Below the pieces are notes generated by a model. That model was not told where the DNA came from, ran no database searches, and worked only from the letters and a program-made list of their open reading frames with translations. 64,000 nt of DNA. It comes from Streptomyces avidinii (GTDB taxonomy: Bacteria; Actinomycetota; Actinomycetes; Streptomycetales; Streptomycetaceae). Shown piece after piece: positions 18,159 to 26,680 of this stretch (positions within the stretch are counted from its first letter, which is position 1; each line of letters starts with the position of its first letter). The position numbers and the translations under genes are program-made. Location of the stretch: the NCBI RefSeq assembly GCF_014650695.1, contig NZ_BMVL01000005.1, forward strand, positions 515,475-579,474. Direction: 5' to 3'.

Positions 18159-19460
18159 ATGGCTTCCACCGCAGTCGAATCCACCGTCATCCGGTCGGTC
18201 ACCGCCCGCAGGATCCTCGACAGCAGGGGCAACCCGACCGTCGAGGCCGATGTCCTCCTCGCCGACGGATCCCTCGGCCGCGCCGCCGTCCCCTCCGGCG
18301 CCTCCACCGGCGCCCGGGAGGCCGTGGAGCTGCGCGACGGGGATCCCGGGCGCTGGCACGGCAAGGGTGTCGACCGCGCGGTCGCCCACGTCAACGGCGA
18401 CATCGCGGCAGCGGTCGTCGGGCGTGACGCCGACGACCAGGCGGGTCTCGATGCCGCGCTCGTCGCGCTCGACGGCACGGCCGACAAGTCCCGGCTCGGC
18501 GCCAACGCGCTCCTCGGCGTCTCCCTCGCCGCCGCGAAGGCCGCGGCGGCGGCCCACCGCCAGCCGCTCTACCGCTACCTCGGCGGCGCCGACGCCCGCC
18601 TGCTCCCGCTGCCGATGATGAACATCGTCAACGGCGGCGCCCACGCCGACAACCCGCTGGACTTCCAGGAGTTCATGATCGCTCCGATCGGTGCGCAGAC
18701 CTTCGCGGAAGCCGTCCGGATGGGCTCCGAGGTCTTCCATACGCTCCGTCGCGATCTGCTGGCCGCGGGGCACGCCACGGGCGTCGGCGACGAGGGCGGC
18801 TTCGCGCCCGCACTCCGCAGCGCCGAGGAAGCGCTCGACTTCGTCATGTCGGCCATCGAGCGCACCGGCTACCGGCCCGGCACGGACATCGGCCTGGTCA
18901 TGGATCCGGCCTCGTCGGAGTTCTTCCGCGACGGTGCGTACGTGTACGCGGGCGAGGGGGTGCGCCGCACGCCCACCGAACACGCCGACTACCTGGCGAA
19001 GCTGATCGACGCGTACCCGGTCGTCTCCATCGAGGACCCGATGGCCGAGGACGACCTCGAGGGCTGGCGGGAGCTCACCGCCCGCGTCGGGGACCGCTGC
19101 CAGCTCACCGGCGACGACGTGTTCTGCACCAACGAGAATCTGCTGCGCGAGGGCATCCGCACCGGCGTCGGCAACTCCGTCCTGGTCAAGGTCAACCAGA
19201 TCGGCACCCTGACCGAAGCCCTCGCCACGGTCGCCACCGCGCACCGCGCCGGCTGGACCGTCGTCATGTCGCACCGCTCCGGCGAGACGGAGGACACCAC
19301 GATCGCCGACCTGGCGGTGGCGACGGGCTGCGGTCAGATCAAGACCGGCTCGCTGTCCCGGTCCGACCGTACGGCGAAGTACAACCAGCTCATCAGGATC
19401 GAAGAGGAGCTGGGCGCAACCGCGCGGTACGCGGGCGCAGCGGTGCTGGTCCGTTCCTGA
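18159..19460 (+). CDS. eno: Enolase (phosphopyruvate hydratase), probable second paralogue
   Basis: A 433-residue glycolytic enzyme converting 2-phosphoglycerate to phosphoenolpyruvate. The N-terminal ARRILDSRGNPTVEADV, PSGASTGAREAVELRDGD, GANALLGVSLA, DFQEFMIAPIGA, DPMAEDD, the lysine in LVKVNQIGTLTEA and SHRSGETEDTT are all intact, so it should be active. The ATG at 18159 has GAAGGA upstream. Streptomycetes usually carry a housekeeping eno in a different context (near ftsB/ppx), so this copy beside a MarR regulator is likely an accessory, conditionally expressed enolase; that is inference. Confidence 0.94.
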   Translation: MASTAVESTVIRSVTARRILDSRGNPTVEADVLLADGSLGRAAVPSGASTGAREAVELRDGDPGRWHGKGVDRAVAHVNGDIAAAVVGRDADDQAGLDAALVALDGTADKSRLGANALLGVSLAAAKAAAAAHRQPLYRYLGGADARLLPLPMMNIVNGGAHADNPLDFQEFMIAPIGAQTFAEAVRMGSEVFHTLRRDLLAAGHATGVGDEGGFAPALRSAEEALDFVMSAIERTGYRPGTDIGLVMDPASSEFFRDGAYVYAGEGVRRTPTEHADYLAKLIDAYPVVSIEDPMAEDDLEGWRELTARVGDRCQLTGDDVFCTNENLLREGIRTGVGNSVLVKVNQIGTLTEALATVATAHRAGWTVVMSHRSGETEDTTIADLAVATGCGQIKTGSLSRSDRTAKYNQLIRIEEELGATARYAGAAVLVRS

Positions 19461-19502
19461 CGAACTGCGACGCCCCGGTGCGCGCGGGGGGAATTCCGCT
19501 GA

Positions 19503-20036
19503 TCACTCCGCCGTGCCGGCGGCGTCGCACTCCGCGGCGCCGCCGCGGATGACCTCCGTGCACAGAGCGGATTCGACCTTGCCCAGGAGGCGGGTCAGTT
19601 CGGCGCGTTCGGCGGCGTCCAGGCCGTCCAGGGTCTGGCGTTCCAGTTCGCCCCAAGCCCTGCGGACCTCGACCAGCAGCCCGCAGCTGGCATCCGTCGC
19701 CTCGACCAGCGAGGCCCGCCGGTCCGCGGGGTCCGGGCGGCGTCGCACGTGACCGGACTGCTCCAGGCGCTGGAGCATCTTGGTCACCGTCGACGGGTCG
19801 AGGCCGACCGCCTTGATCAGCTCGGACTGGCGCACGGCCCCGCTGTCCCAGAGGTGCATCATCAGGAACTCCTGCCCCGGGTGCAGCCCCAGGTCCCGCA
19901 GGACCCGGCCCGCCGCGATCCGGTGGAGTCGGGCGACCCGACTGATCGCATGACTCACCGGGCCGTCCAGCACCGCGCCGGGCACCGCCGCGCACTGCGC
20001 GGCGGCGTGCGGCTCCTGTACGGATTCCGCGGTCAT
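19503..20036 (-). CDS. MarR-family transcriptional regulator
   Basis: A 177-residue winged-helix protein. SGAVRQSELIKAVGLDPSTVTKMLQRLEQSGHV is the recognition helix-turn-helix and RRPDPADRRASLVEATDAS the wing. A Cys/Glu-rich C-terminal tail extends beyond the usual fold. The ATG at 20036 is preceded by GGAGGAG. It is divergent from an Old Yellow Enzyme gene, and two TTGG-CCAA palindromes lie between, implying control of that reductase and itself, perhaps in response to electrophiles or quinones. Confidence 0.88.
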   Translation of the reverse strand: MTAESVQEPHAAAQCAAVPGAVLDGPVSHAISRVARLHRIAAGRVLRDLGLHPGQEFLMMHLWDSGAVRQSELIKAVGLDPSTVTKMLQRLEQSGHVRRRPDPADRRASLVEATDASCGLLVEVRRAWGELERQTLDGLDAAERAELTRLLGKVESALCTEVIRGGAAECDAAGTAE

Positions 20037-20118
20037 GGGAGTGCTCCTCCTGGTCGGTCCGTCCGGCAGGTCCGGAGGGGGTTCTCGACCTGATTCTACC
20101 TACTGCCCACATTTTACT

Positions 20119-20175
20119 TTGGTCGGCCAAGTAATGAGGTACGCTGCTTCCCGGAGCCAATCATTGGCCGACCAA
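20119..20175. promoter_or_regulatory. Paired operators TTGGTCGGCCAA / TTGGCCGACCAA
   Basis: TTGGTCGGCCAA occupies 20119-20130 and its exact reverse complement TTGGCCGACCAA occupies 20164-20175, centres 45 bp apart. Each is itself a near-palindrome TTGG-YCGR-CCAA. They lie in the AT-richer divergent promoter region between the MarR gene and the OYE gene, the second site 19 bp before the OYE ATG. MarR binding is the likely role. Confidence 0.75.
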
Positions 20176-20194
20176 TTAACTATGTGAGGCAGAA

Positions 20195-21259
20195 ATGACC
20201 AGCGCTTTCGAACCGGTTCACGTAGCCGGCGCCACCCTCTCCAACCGGATCGCCCTGGCGCCGATGACCCGCAGCCGCGCGGGCGCGGGCGGCATCGCGA
20301 CCGGCCTCGTCGCCGAGTACTACACCCAGCGCGCCTCCGCCGGCCTGATCATCAGTGAGGGGATCCAGCCCTCCGTCGTCGGACAGGGCTACCCCTTCAC
20401 CCCCGGCCTGCACAACGCCGAGCAGGTCGCGGCCTGGCGCGAGGTCACCGACTCCGTGCACGCGGCAGGCGGCCGGATCTTCGCCCAGCTGATGCACTCC
20501 GGCCGCATCGGCCACCCGACGCTGCTGCCCGACGGCCTCGTCCCCGTGGCTCCGTCCGCGGTGGCCGCCCAGGGGCAGCTCTTCACCGGCGACGGCATGA
20601 AGGACTTCGTGACGCCCCACGAACTGACCGGCGCCGAGGTGCGGGAGGCCATTGCCGACTTCGCGGAGGCCGCCCGCAATGCCGTGGAGGCCGGTTTCGA
20701 CGGCGTCGAGCTGCACGGCGCCAACGGCTACCTGATCCACCAGTTCCTGGCCCCCGGCTCGAACCTGCGCACCGACGAGTGGGGCGGGCCGGTGGAGAAC
20801 CGGATCCGCTTCGCCGTGGAGGCGGTCGAGGCGGTAGCCGCTGCGATCGGCGCCGAGCGCACCGCGCTGCGCGTCTCGCCCGGCAACCCGTACAACGACA
20901 TCTCCGAGCCCGACCCGCAGGCCGCATACGAGGCGCTGGTCAAGGAGATCGACGGACTCGGCCTGGCCTACCTCCACGTCCTGGAGTACGGCCCCGAGGC
21001 ACGCGAGGCCACCCTCGCCCTGCGCAAGCAGTTCTCCGGACCGTTCGTCCTGAACCCGGCCACCGAAGGCCCCACCGACCACCGCGCCCTCAGCCTGATC
21101 GAGGACGGCGTCGCCGACCTCCTCGCCTTCGGCGCGCTCTTCCTGGCCAACCCCGACCTGCCCGAGCGCCTGCGCACCGCGGGCCCGTACAACACCCCGG
21201 ACCCCACCACCTTCTTCGGGGGCGACGCCCGCGGCTACACCGACTACCCGACGCGCTAG
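20195..21259 (+). CDS. Old Yellow Enzyme-family alkene reductase
   Basis: A 354-residue FMN-dependent NADPH alkene reductase. The TIM barrel starts with LSNRIALAPMTRSRA; the FMN/substrate region includes FAQLMHSGRIGHP, GVELHGANGYLIHQFL (His-Asn-Tyr catalytic set near residue 175) and NLRTDEWGGPVENRIRF. The length fits the classical OYE class. It reduces activated C=C bonds in enones or nitro-compounds. The ATG at 20195 has GAGG upstream. Expression is probably controlled by the divergent MarR through the paired palindromes. Confidence 0.93.
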   Translation: MTSAFEPVHVAGATLSNRIALAPMTRSRAGAGGIATGLVAEYYTQRASAGLIISEGIQPSVVGQGYPFTPGLHNAEQVAAWREVTDSVHAAGGRIFAQLMHSGRIGHPTLLPDGLVPVAPSAVAAQGQLFTGDGMKDFVTPHELTGAEVREAIADFAEAARNAVEAGFDGVELHGANGYLIHQFLAPGSNLRTDEWGGPVENRIRFAVEAVEAVAAAIGAERTALRVSPGNPYNDISEPDPQAAYEALVKEIDGLGLAYLHVLEYGPEAREATLALRKQFSGPFVLNPATEGPTDHRALSLIEDGVADLLAFGALFLANPDLPERLRTAGPYNTPDPTTFFGGDARGYTDYPTR

Positions 21260-21294
21260 CCGTCCGTCCCCCGGGGCTCCGGCAGGATGACCCC

Positions 21295-21744
21295 GTGAAG
21301 CTCATACCGGGAAGCCATGACAGCGCAACCCGCCTTGCGGCGGCCGCGGCCGCGCTGGTGACCGTGGGCGCGGGGCTGGGACTGCGGGCCGCGGCAACGG
21401 GGAGCGTGGCGAAGTACGGCGGGGACGCGCTGTACACCGTCCTGCTGCTGATCCTCGTCGTTCTCGTCGCGCCCCGGCTGACGCCCCTGCGGGCGGCCGC
21501 GACCGCGCTGGCCGCCAGCTGGGCCGTCGAGTTCCTCCAGCTCACCGCCCTGCCGGCAGACCTATCCCGGCACAGCACCGTGGCCCGCCTGGTGCTCGGT
21601 TCCACCTTCAACGCACCCGACCTGTTCTGGTACGCGGCCGGCGCGGCGGCCGGCTGGCTCCTCCTCACGGCGCTGCGCCCGTCAGGCCCGTACGGGAGGG
21701 CGCCCATGGCCTTCGGCGCGGGATCGCCGTCCCGCGGCCGTTGA
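21295..21744 (+). CDS. DUF2809-family small membrane protein
   Basis: A 149-residue protein with four hydrophobic segments: AAAAAALVTVGAGLGLRA, ALYTVLLLILVVLVAP, AAATALAASWAVEFLQL and DLFWYAAGAAAGWLLL. The pattern AxSWAVEFLQL and GSTFNAPDLFWYAAG is typical of DUF2809 (YjgA-like) proteins. The GTG at 21295 has an AGGA upstream. It follows the OYE gene by 35 bp and may share its transcript. Function unknown. Confidence 0.75.
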   Translation: MKLIPGSHDSATRLAAAAAALVTVGAGLGLRAAATGSVAKYGGDALYTVLLLILVVLVAPRLTPLRAAATALAASWAVEFLQLTALPADLSRHSTVARLVLGSTFNAPDLFWYAAGAAAGWLLLTALRPSGPYGRAPMAFGAGSPSRGR

Positions 21745-21777
21745 CGCGTTCCGTACGGGGCTCGCGCGTGCGACCCG

Positions 21778-22935
21778 TCAGTGGGACAGGAGGGCGTTGA
21801 GGCGGGCGGCCTGGCGCGTCAGGTGATCGCGCTCGGCCAGATTGGGAGCCCTCCGGGCCGCCTCGGCGTACAGCCGCGCCGCTGTCACCGGGTCGCCGTC
21901 GCGCTCGCGGAGGTAGGCCTCCACCGCGGCGCGGCGCGGCACGGCGTCGTCCAGCGCCGCGAGCGCCGCAAGCCCGGCGCGCGGGCCGTCGGCCTCACCG
22001 ACCGCCACCGCCCGGTTGAGCCGGACGACCGGGCTGTCCGTCAGCCGGGTGAGCTCGTCGTACCACTCGACGATCTGCACCCAGTCGGTCTGCTCGGCGG
22101 TGGGCGCGTCGGCGTGGAGCGCCGCGATGGCGGCCTGGGCCTGGAACTCGCCCAACCGGTCGCGGGCGAGGGCCGTCTGCAGGATCCCGATGCCCTCGGC
22201 GATCGACGCGGTGTCCCAGCGGCGGCGGTCCTGCTCGGCGAGCGGTACCAGGCTGCCGTCGGGCGCCGTCCGGGAGGCCCGCCGGGCGTGGTGCAGGAGC
22301 ATCAGGGCGAGCAGCCCCGCCACCTCGGGGTGGTCGATCGAGGCCGCGAGCTGCCGGGTGAGCCGGATGGCCTCGGCGGCGAGGTCGACGTCGCCGGAGT
22401 AACCCTCGTTGAAGACCAGGTAGAGGACGCGCAGCACGGTGGAGACATCACCGGGCCGGTCGAACCGCACGCCGGAGACGGTGCGCTTGGCCCGGCTGAT
22501 GCGCTGCGCCATGGTCGCCTCGGGCACCAGGTAGGCCTGGGCGATCTGACGGGTGGTGAGCCCGCCGACGGCGCGCAGCGTGAGCGCGACCGCGGACGAC
22601 GGCGTCAGTGACGGGTGGGCGCACAGGAAGTACAGCTGGAGGGTGTCGTCGACCGAGGGCGCGGGCCCGGGCGGCGGCTCCTCCTCGACGAGGTCCTCAC
22701 GCCGGCGCCGGGCGGAGTCCGACCGGGCGGCATCGAGGAATTTGCGCCAGGCGACGGTGACCAGCCAGCCCTTCGGGTCCCGCGGCGGGTCGGCGGGCCA
22801 GGTCCGGACCGCTTCGATCAGCGCCTCCTGCACGGCGTCCTCGGCCGCCGCGAAGTCGGCTCCGCGGCGGACGAGGATGGCGAGGACGCCGGGAGTGAGG
22901 CTCCGGAGCAGAGCCTCGTCCATGGACGAGGTCAC
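21778..22935 (-). CDS. ECF42-type RNA polymerase sigma factor
   Basis: A 385-residue sigma factor. Region 2 (LRSLTPGVLAILVRRGADF, AEDAVQEALIEAVRTWP) and region 4 (LTTRQIAQAYLVPEATMAQRISRAKRTV) are followed by a long helical C-terminal extension (about 200 residues, DUF6596-like with TPR-like repeats ending RLYAEAARRAPNLAERDHL). This is the hallmark of ECF42, whose tail regulates the factor in place of an anti-sigma. The GTG at 22935 overlaps the stop of the YCII gene by 4 nt and is the best start. The YCII-sigma pairing is the standard arrangement for this group. Confidence 0.88.
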   Translation of the reverse strand: MTSSMDEALLRSLTPGVLAILVRRGADFAAAEDAVQEALIEAVRTWPADPPRDPKGWLVTVAWRKFLDAARSDSARRRREDLVEEEPPPGPAPSVDDTLQLYFLCAHPSLTPSSAVALTLRAVGGLTTRQIAQAYLVPEATMAQRISRAKRTVSGVRFDRPGDVSTVLRVLYLVFNEGYSGDVDLAAEAIRLTRQLAASIDHPEVAGLLALMLLHHARRASRTAPDGSLVPLAEQDRRRWDTASIAEGIGILQTALARDRLGEFQAQAAIAALHADAPTAEQTDWVQIVEWYDELTRLTDSPVVRLNRAVAVGEADGPRAGLAALAALDDAVPRRAAVEAYLRERDGDPVTAARLYAEAARRAPNLAERDHLTRQAARLNALLSH

Positions 22936-23339
22936 TCGGTGATGGTGGGGTGCGAGCCCAGGAACGGACGCAGTTCGAGCCACTCGTGGATCGGCTTCCC
23001 GTCCGCGCCCGGCGCGGCCGACAGCTCTCCGGCCAGCTCGACGGCGCGCTCGTAACTGTCCACGTCGATCACCATCCAGCCGGCGATCAGGTCCTTGGTC
23101 TCCGCGAACGGGCCGTCGGTGACCGGCGGCCGCCCCTCACCGTCGTACCGGACGAAGGTCCCCTCCGGGGCGAGGGCCTGGCTGTCGACGTACTCGCCGG
23201 TCTCCTCGAGCCTGGCCGCGAAGTCGTTCATGTACTTCACGTGGGCCGAGATCTCCTCGGGCGTCCACTTCTCCATCGGCACGTCGTTGACCGGAGCCGG
23301 GGCGCCGCGGTAGTGCTTGAGCATCAGATACTTGGCCAT
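22932..23339 (-). CDS. YCII-related (DGPF-domain) protein
   Basis: A 135-residue ferredoxin-like dimeric protein. It begins MAKYLMLKHYRGAP and contains the DGPF motif in PPVTDGPFAETKDLIAGWMVIDVDS, the hallmark of the family, plus the terminal region HEWLELRPF. The ATG at 23339 has GAGGAG upstream. The stop overlaps the GTG of the ECF42 sigma gene, so the two are coupled. In ECF42 systems these proteins are usually regulon members and are proposed to sense or detoxify a small molecule; no substrate is established here. Confidence 0.9.
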   Translation of the reverse strand: MAKYLMLKHYRGAPAPVNDVPMEKWTPEEISAHVKYMNDFAARLEETGEYVDSQALAPEGTFVRYDGEGRPPVTDGPFAETKDLIAGWMVIDVDSYERAVELAGELSAAPGADGKPIHEWLELRPFLGSHPTITE

Positions 23340-23733
23340 GGTGGTTCTCCTCGGTACTGGTGCGACCACCATTGTGGTGGCCTTCACCCCGGGGACGAAG
23401 CCGGCCACGGGTTCTCGACATCCCCGTCCGAAGTTTTTCGGCGGACGACAAGGGGTGTGCTGAAGGCGGCTCCGATCGGAACAAGGTCGAGCTGTGCTTC
23501 ACCCCGACCTACGCCTCCTGGGCCGGACGGACCACCTCGGCTGAAGCATCAGCCGAGTGCAGGGCTGGAAGCCGAGCACCACCCTGGCAGGGGTTCCGCA
23601 TAGGGCAGGAGACGTTCGGCCGCGGGCACCGCCGTTCCCCGAGGCCGCGGGCTCGGGGTAGAGACGCGGAAGGCCCCGCACGGAACCGGGAGGCCGGGTT
23701 CACGTTCGGGGCCGCGCTCACGGGGTGGGGCTG
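23340..23733. other. 394-bp intergenic stretch with an IS630-type transposase scar
   Basis: No intact gene is seen. At about 23480-23521 on the plus strand the reading NKVELCFTPTYASW appears, a segment strongly characteristic of the DDE domain of IS630-family transposases (usually followed by NxIE). Here the frame continues into unrelated sequence, so only a fragment of some 14 residues survives. The remainder is featureless apart from the promoter region of the YCII gene on the left. Confidence 0.5.
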
Positions 23734-25023
23734 TCAGACTCCGGTCAGGGTGTACGTACCCGTGCCGTCCTGCCTGCCGCTGGAGTACTGGCGGATGAGC
23801 TCCCCGTCCGCGTACCGGTCGTGGCCCATCATGGAGCCGGTGTACTTGTTCTGCAGACCGATCTTCGAGCTGCCGGGCACGTCGCGGTAGATGTAGAACC
23901 GCTGGAGGTCGTCCTGCCCGCAGGTGGCCGTTGTCAGGTAGGCCTGCTCCTGGTTGGCGATGTTCGCGGGGATGGTCGCGCATCCGCCGTTGCCCCAGTT
24001 CCACAGGGACGCCTCGAGGACTCCGTTTTTCTCCGTCACGTTGCACAGGCGCCAGTTGTCGAGGTGGGCGCTGAAGAAATTGGATTCGCGCAGGCGGACG
24101 CCGTCGTTGGCCAGGAGCGGTGCGCTCCAGTTCAGGGGCTTGCCGGGAACGTCGATCTTGTAGGCGCCGGGTTGGCAGTTCAGGGCGGCGCGCGGGGCGG
24201 GCTTGGCGGCCTGGGTGGCCTTCATGCTCTGGGCGGCCCTGGCTGCTGTTTCGGCGTTGTCGGCGTCGTGCTTGGCCTGGTCGGCCTTGGCCGAGGGGAC
24301 GGGACCTGCCGGGCGTATCGCGGTGGCGGCGGGGGAGCCGCAGTCCAACAGGCCCTGGGCCTTGGCCATGATGCTGTCGGCGGGGACCTTGTCCTCGCAG
24401 CGCACCGCGCCTTCTTCCAGTGCGGTGTAGGTGGTGTAGCTGCCGGTGTCGGCCCCTTCGATCCACTTCAGCGCCCAACTGCCGTCGTTCTGCTGGACGC
24501 GGTTGCAGTTGAGGCTGCCGTAGGTGCCGGTGACCTTCTTGGTGCCCTTGTACACGCCGTAGTAGCCGGGCTGGAAGAAGCTCCAGTTCACCGTGTCGGA
24601 CACGCTGGACGTGGAGGAGTAGTCGACCTGCACGTTCAGGCCCAGAGTCGCGCCCACGCTGCCGAGGGCCTCGACGGCGAAGCTGCCCTGAATGTTGGCG
24701 TTGAGGCCTACCGAGACCGAGATGGTGGTCTGCGTGCTGGTGGTGACGGAGTGGCTTCCGGTCGTGCCCTGGGTGACGTACCAGCCCTTGAAGTGGGTGA
24801 CCGTGGGGGCGACTTCGGTGGTCTTGATGAAGGGGTGGCGCTTGCCGAGGTCGGCCGCCGTGCATGCCTGCCCGGCGGCGACGGTCGAGGCCGCGGTGGT
24901 GGTGGCCGGTTGGGCGGTGGCCGGTTGGGCGGCGGTGAGGCCCATAGTGGTGAGTGCGGCGGTGGCGCTCACGACGGCGGTGATGGATCCGCGTATACGG
25001 CCAACTTGGCTTTTGCGACGCAT
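23734..25023 (-). CDS. Secreted protein with a Ser/Thr-rich beta domain and a C-terminal RICIN-like region
   Basis: A 429-residue exported protein. A cationic start MRRKSQVGRIRGS and the hydrophobic SITAVVSATAALTTMGLTAA form a signal peptide. Residues about 55-185 alternate Ser/Thr with hydrophobics (SHSVTTSTQTTISVSVGLNA, VQVDYSSTSSVSDTVNWSFF), the pattern of long amphipathic beta-strands as in aerolysin/ETX-MTX2-like proteins. An Ala-rich helical linker (ADQAKHDADNAETAARAA) follows, then a region with WRLCNVTEKNG, YIYRDVPGSSKIGLQNKYTG and MMGHDRYADGELIRQYSSG, somewhat reminiscent of beta-trefoil or receptor-binding repeats. ATG 25023 is preceded by GGGGGAAG. Pore-forming or surface function is inference only; I do not recognise a named family. 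Confidence 0.7.
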   Translation of the reverse strand: MRRKSQVGRIRGSITAVVSATAALTTMGLTAAQPATAQPATTTAASTVAAGQACTAADLGKRHPFIKTTEVAPTVTHFKGWYVTQGTTGSHSVTTSTQTTISVSVGLNANIQGSFAVEALGSVGATLGLNVQVDYSSTSSVSDTVNWSFFQPGYYGVYKGTKKVTGTYGSLNCNRVQQNDGSWALKWIEGADTGSYTTYTALEEGAVRCEDKVPADSIMAKAQGLLDCGSPAATAIRPAGPVPSAKADQAKHDADNAETAARAAQSMKATQAAKPAPRAALNCQPGAYKIDVPGKPLNWSAPLLANDGVRLRESNFFSAHLDNWRLCNVTEKNGVLEASLWNWGNGGCATIPANIANQEQAYLTTATCGQDDLQRFYIYRDVPGSSKIGLQNKYTGSMMGHDRYADGELIRQYSSGRQDGTGTYTLTGV

Positions 25024-25237
25024 TGTTGTCTTCCCCCTGCTTTTCCGGCTCGGTCGGGTCGGTGGTCGGTCGCTCGGGCCCGGCCGACGGTAGCTCACCG
25101 ACGGGGCGAGGCGGGAGATCAGAATGAGCCGGAAACGATCACTAGGGGCTCTTACCGCCCTTCGGTGCGGGCTGTAGCGTGCGGCTTCGATCCCCGATTG
25201 GGCCAGGGCATGTCAACTCGACCTGAAGGAACGCTCG

Positions 25238-26116
25238 TTGAAGCGCGTGAGATCACTCCTGGCGGTGCTTGCCTCACTCGCACTGACCGCGACGCTGATA
25301 GCCCTGACCGGCTCACCGGCCGTCGCCGCCCCTGCCACGAGCCGGGCGGCCCCCCAGGGCCACGGCACGTGCGCGGCGACCGCGCCCGGCTCCAAGTCCC
25401 AGCGGCGGGGCATGGTGTGGTCCTGCCCAGAGGTAGGACCCGCCCCCGCGTGGGTCGCCTCCCGCATGACCCACAAGGCCGCCCCGGCTACGTCCACGGC
25501 CCGGGCCGCCGGCCCCGGCGGCGGCCAACACGACGGCCGCACCCCGGAAGAGCTCTGCGCCGATGCCTCCCCCGCCGCGGTCGTCTCCAACCGCCTCGCC
25601 TACTGCGTACGCGGCGCAGCCAGATACACGCGCCTCGGTGCGGACAACAAGGTCGAGGGCGAAGCCATCGTGGGGATCCTCATCAGCTCCGGCATCAAGG
25701 AGACCCCGAACGCGGCCTGGCAGGAGAAAGTCCACGTCGTGGCCCTCAAGATGGAGAACATGCCTGACGGTGTGTCGATAGCCGTCAGTTCCACCTGCAG
25801 CGGCATATGCACTACGCAGGGACCCGCCTGGGGCGGTTCGGCCGTGGTACTACGCGAAGACGGCGAGGGCAGGAGCGACGGGGTACTCGGCTACAGCTCT
25901 CCTGTCGGCAAGGGCAGCAAGGCGCCGCATATCCGGCCCTCTTACCACTTGGTCGGCAGAATCCTCGGCGGCGGCATACCCCAACCCCCGGTCAACGCGG
26001 ACCATCCCGGCCCCTCCCTGCGCTGTGACGACCAGGTCACCAGATGGCCCGGCTGCATCGTGGAAGGGCACAGCATCCTCGACCGTGAGCCCGTCCAGGT
26101 GATCATCGCTGACTGA
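25238..26116 (+). CDS. Secreted protein, possible C-terminally truncated NucA/NucB-type protein
   Basis: A 292-residue protein starting at TTG 25238 with AAGGA upstream. KRVRSLLAVLASLALTATLIA is a signal peptide with an Ala-x-Ala site near SPAVAAPA. The mature part contains six Cys in pairs (CADASP, YCVRG, TCSGICTT, LRCDD, WPGCIVEG) suited to disulfides. The DNA segment GPSLRCDDQVT...GCIVEGH resembles, from memory, the region just before the nuclease domain in streptomycete NucA/NucB deoxyribonucleases, but that domain is absent: the frame stops at IIAD. A degenerate transposase begins directly after the stop. So this may be a 3'-truncated gene; the nuclease link is tentative. Confidence 0.6.
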   Translation: MKRVRSLLAVLASLALTATLIALTGSPAVAAPATSRAAPQGHGTCAATAPGSKSQRRGMVWSCPEVGPAPAWVASRMTHKAAPATSTARAAGPGGGQHDGRTPEELCADASPAAVVSNRLAYCVRGAARYTRLGADNKVEGEAIVGILISSGIKETPNAAWQEKVHVVALKMENMPDGVSIAVSSTCSGICTTQGPAWGGSAVVLREDGEGRSDGVLGYSSPVGKGSKAPHIRPSYHLVGRILGGGIPQPPVNADHPGPSLRCDDQVTRWPGCIVEGHSILDREPVQVIIAD

Positions 26117-26232
26117 CCGTCCGCAGCGTGTCCCGCGACCTGGGCCGATGCCAGCGATCTTTCCGGCGGGCAGGCCCAACGTTTCCCGGGAAGTACGGCT
26201 TCAGCCCGGCCCACTCCGCGTCACTGAGAACT
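26117..26232 (-). pseudogene. Remnant of an IS5-like transposase N-terminus
   Basis: On the minus strand 26232 to about 26120 reads VLSDAEWAGLKPYFPGN and then ARRKDRWHRPRSRDTLRTV, resembling the N-terminal domain of IS5/IS4-type transposases (typically LSDAEW...LxPxLP...R..RR..DAV). The frame is broken on both sides and no DDE residues remain. It abuts the stop of the secreted protein gene, suggesting that an insertion removed that gene's 3' part. A short fragment, so identification is moderate. Confidence 0.45.
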
Positions 26233-26296
26233 TTCCGTCCCACATGCCTGGGAACGAGTTCTCGTCTCGGTTCGTCACCGACCCATCAGGCAGGCC

Positions 26297-26656
26297 CTAG
26301 TCAAGTTCGAAGGGGTGCGGGTCGGGTGCCAGCGGGTGGCGTATGACGCCCTTGAACAGATCGAGCACACGCTCGTGCACGTCGCCCACGCGGTCGACCA
26401 CCCGCACCCGGACCAGCACCGTCTCGATCTCGGACAACGCGCGCTCGGCGAACCAGGCCAGGAACATGATTCCCTGACCGGGAATCGGCCGGCCGGCCCC
26501 GATCAGGTCGAGCCACAGGTCCTCGCGATCGACCAGTCCCCGCGCGACGCAGGCCCTGATGGCGTCATCCCTGTTCAACCAGGACGAGGGACCCTCGTCG
26601 GGGTCTGCATGTCGGCTCCCCCTGTCGGCACACAGGGGTCCTGCCCGACTCGGCAC
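26297..26656 (-). CDS. Small protein of unknown function (start uncertain)
   Basis: An open frame ending in TAG at 26297. The convincing part is the last 94 residues, starting at LNRDDAIRACVARGLVDREDLW and including GQGIMFLAWFAERALSEIETVLVRVRVV, which looks like a compact alpha/beta fold. No ribosome site supports any start: GTG 26656 gives 119 residues and TTG 26578 gives 93. It sits between the transposase scar and the lysA-like gene, so it may itself be a 5'-truncated remnant. No family recognised. Confidence 0.35.
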   Translation of the reverse strand: MPSRAGPLCADRGSRHADPDEGPSSWLNRDDAIRACVARGLVDREDLWLDLIGAGRPIPGQGIMFLAWFAERALSEIETVLVRVRVVDRVGDVHERVLDLFKGVIRHPLAPDPHPFELD

Positions 26657-26680
26657 CGGAGTACGCGCGCCCCGTCCGGC

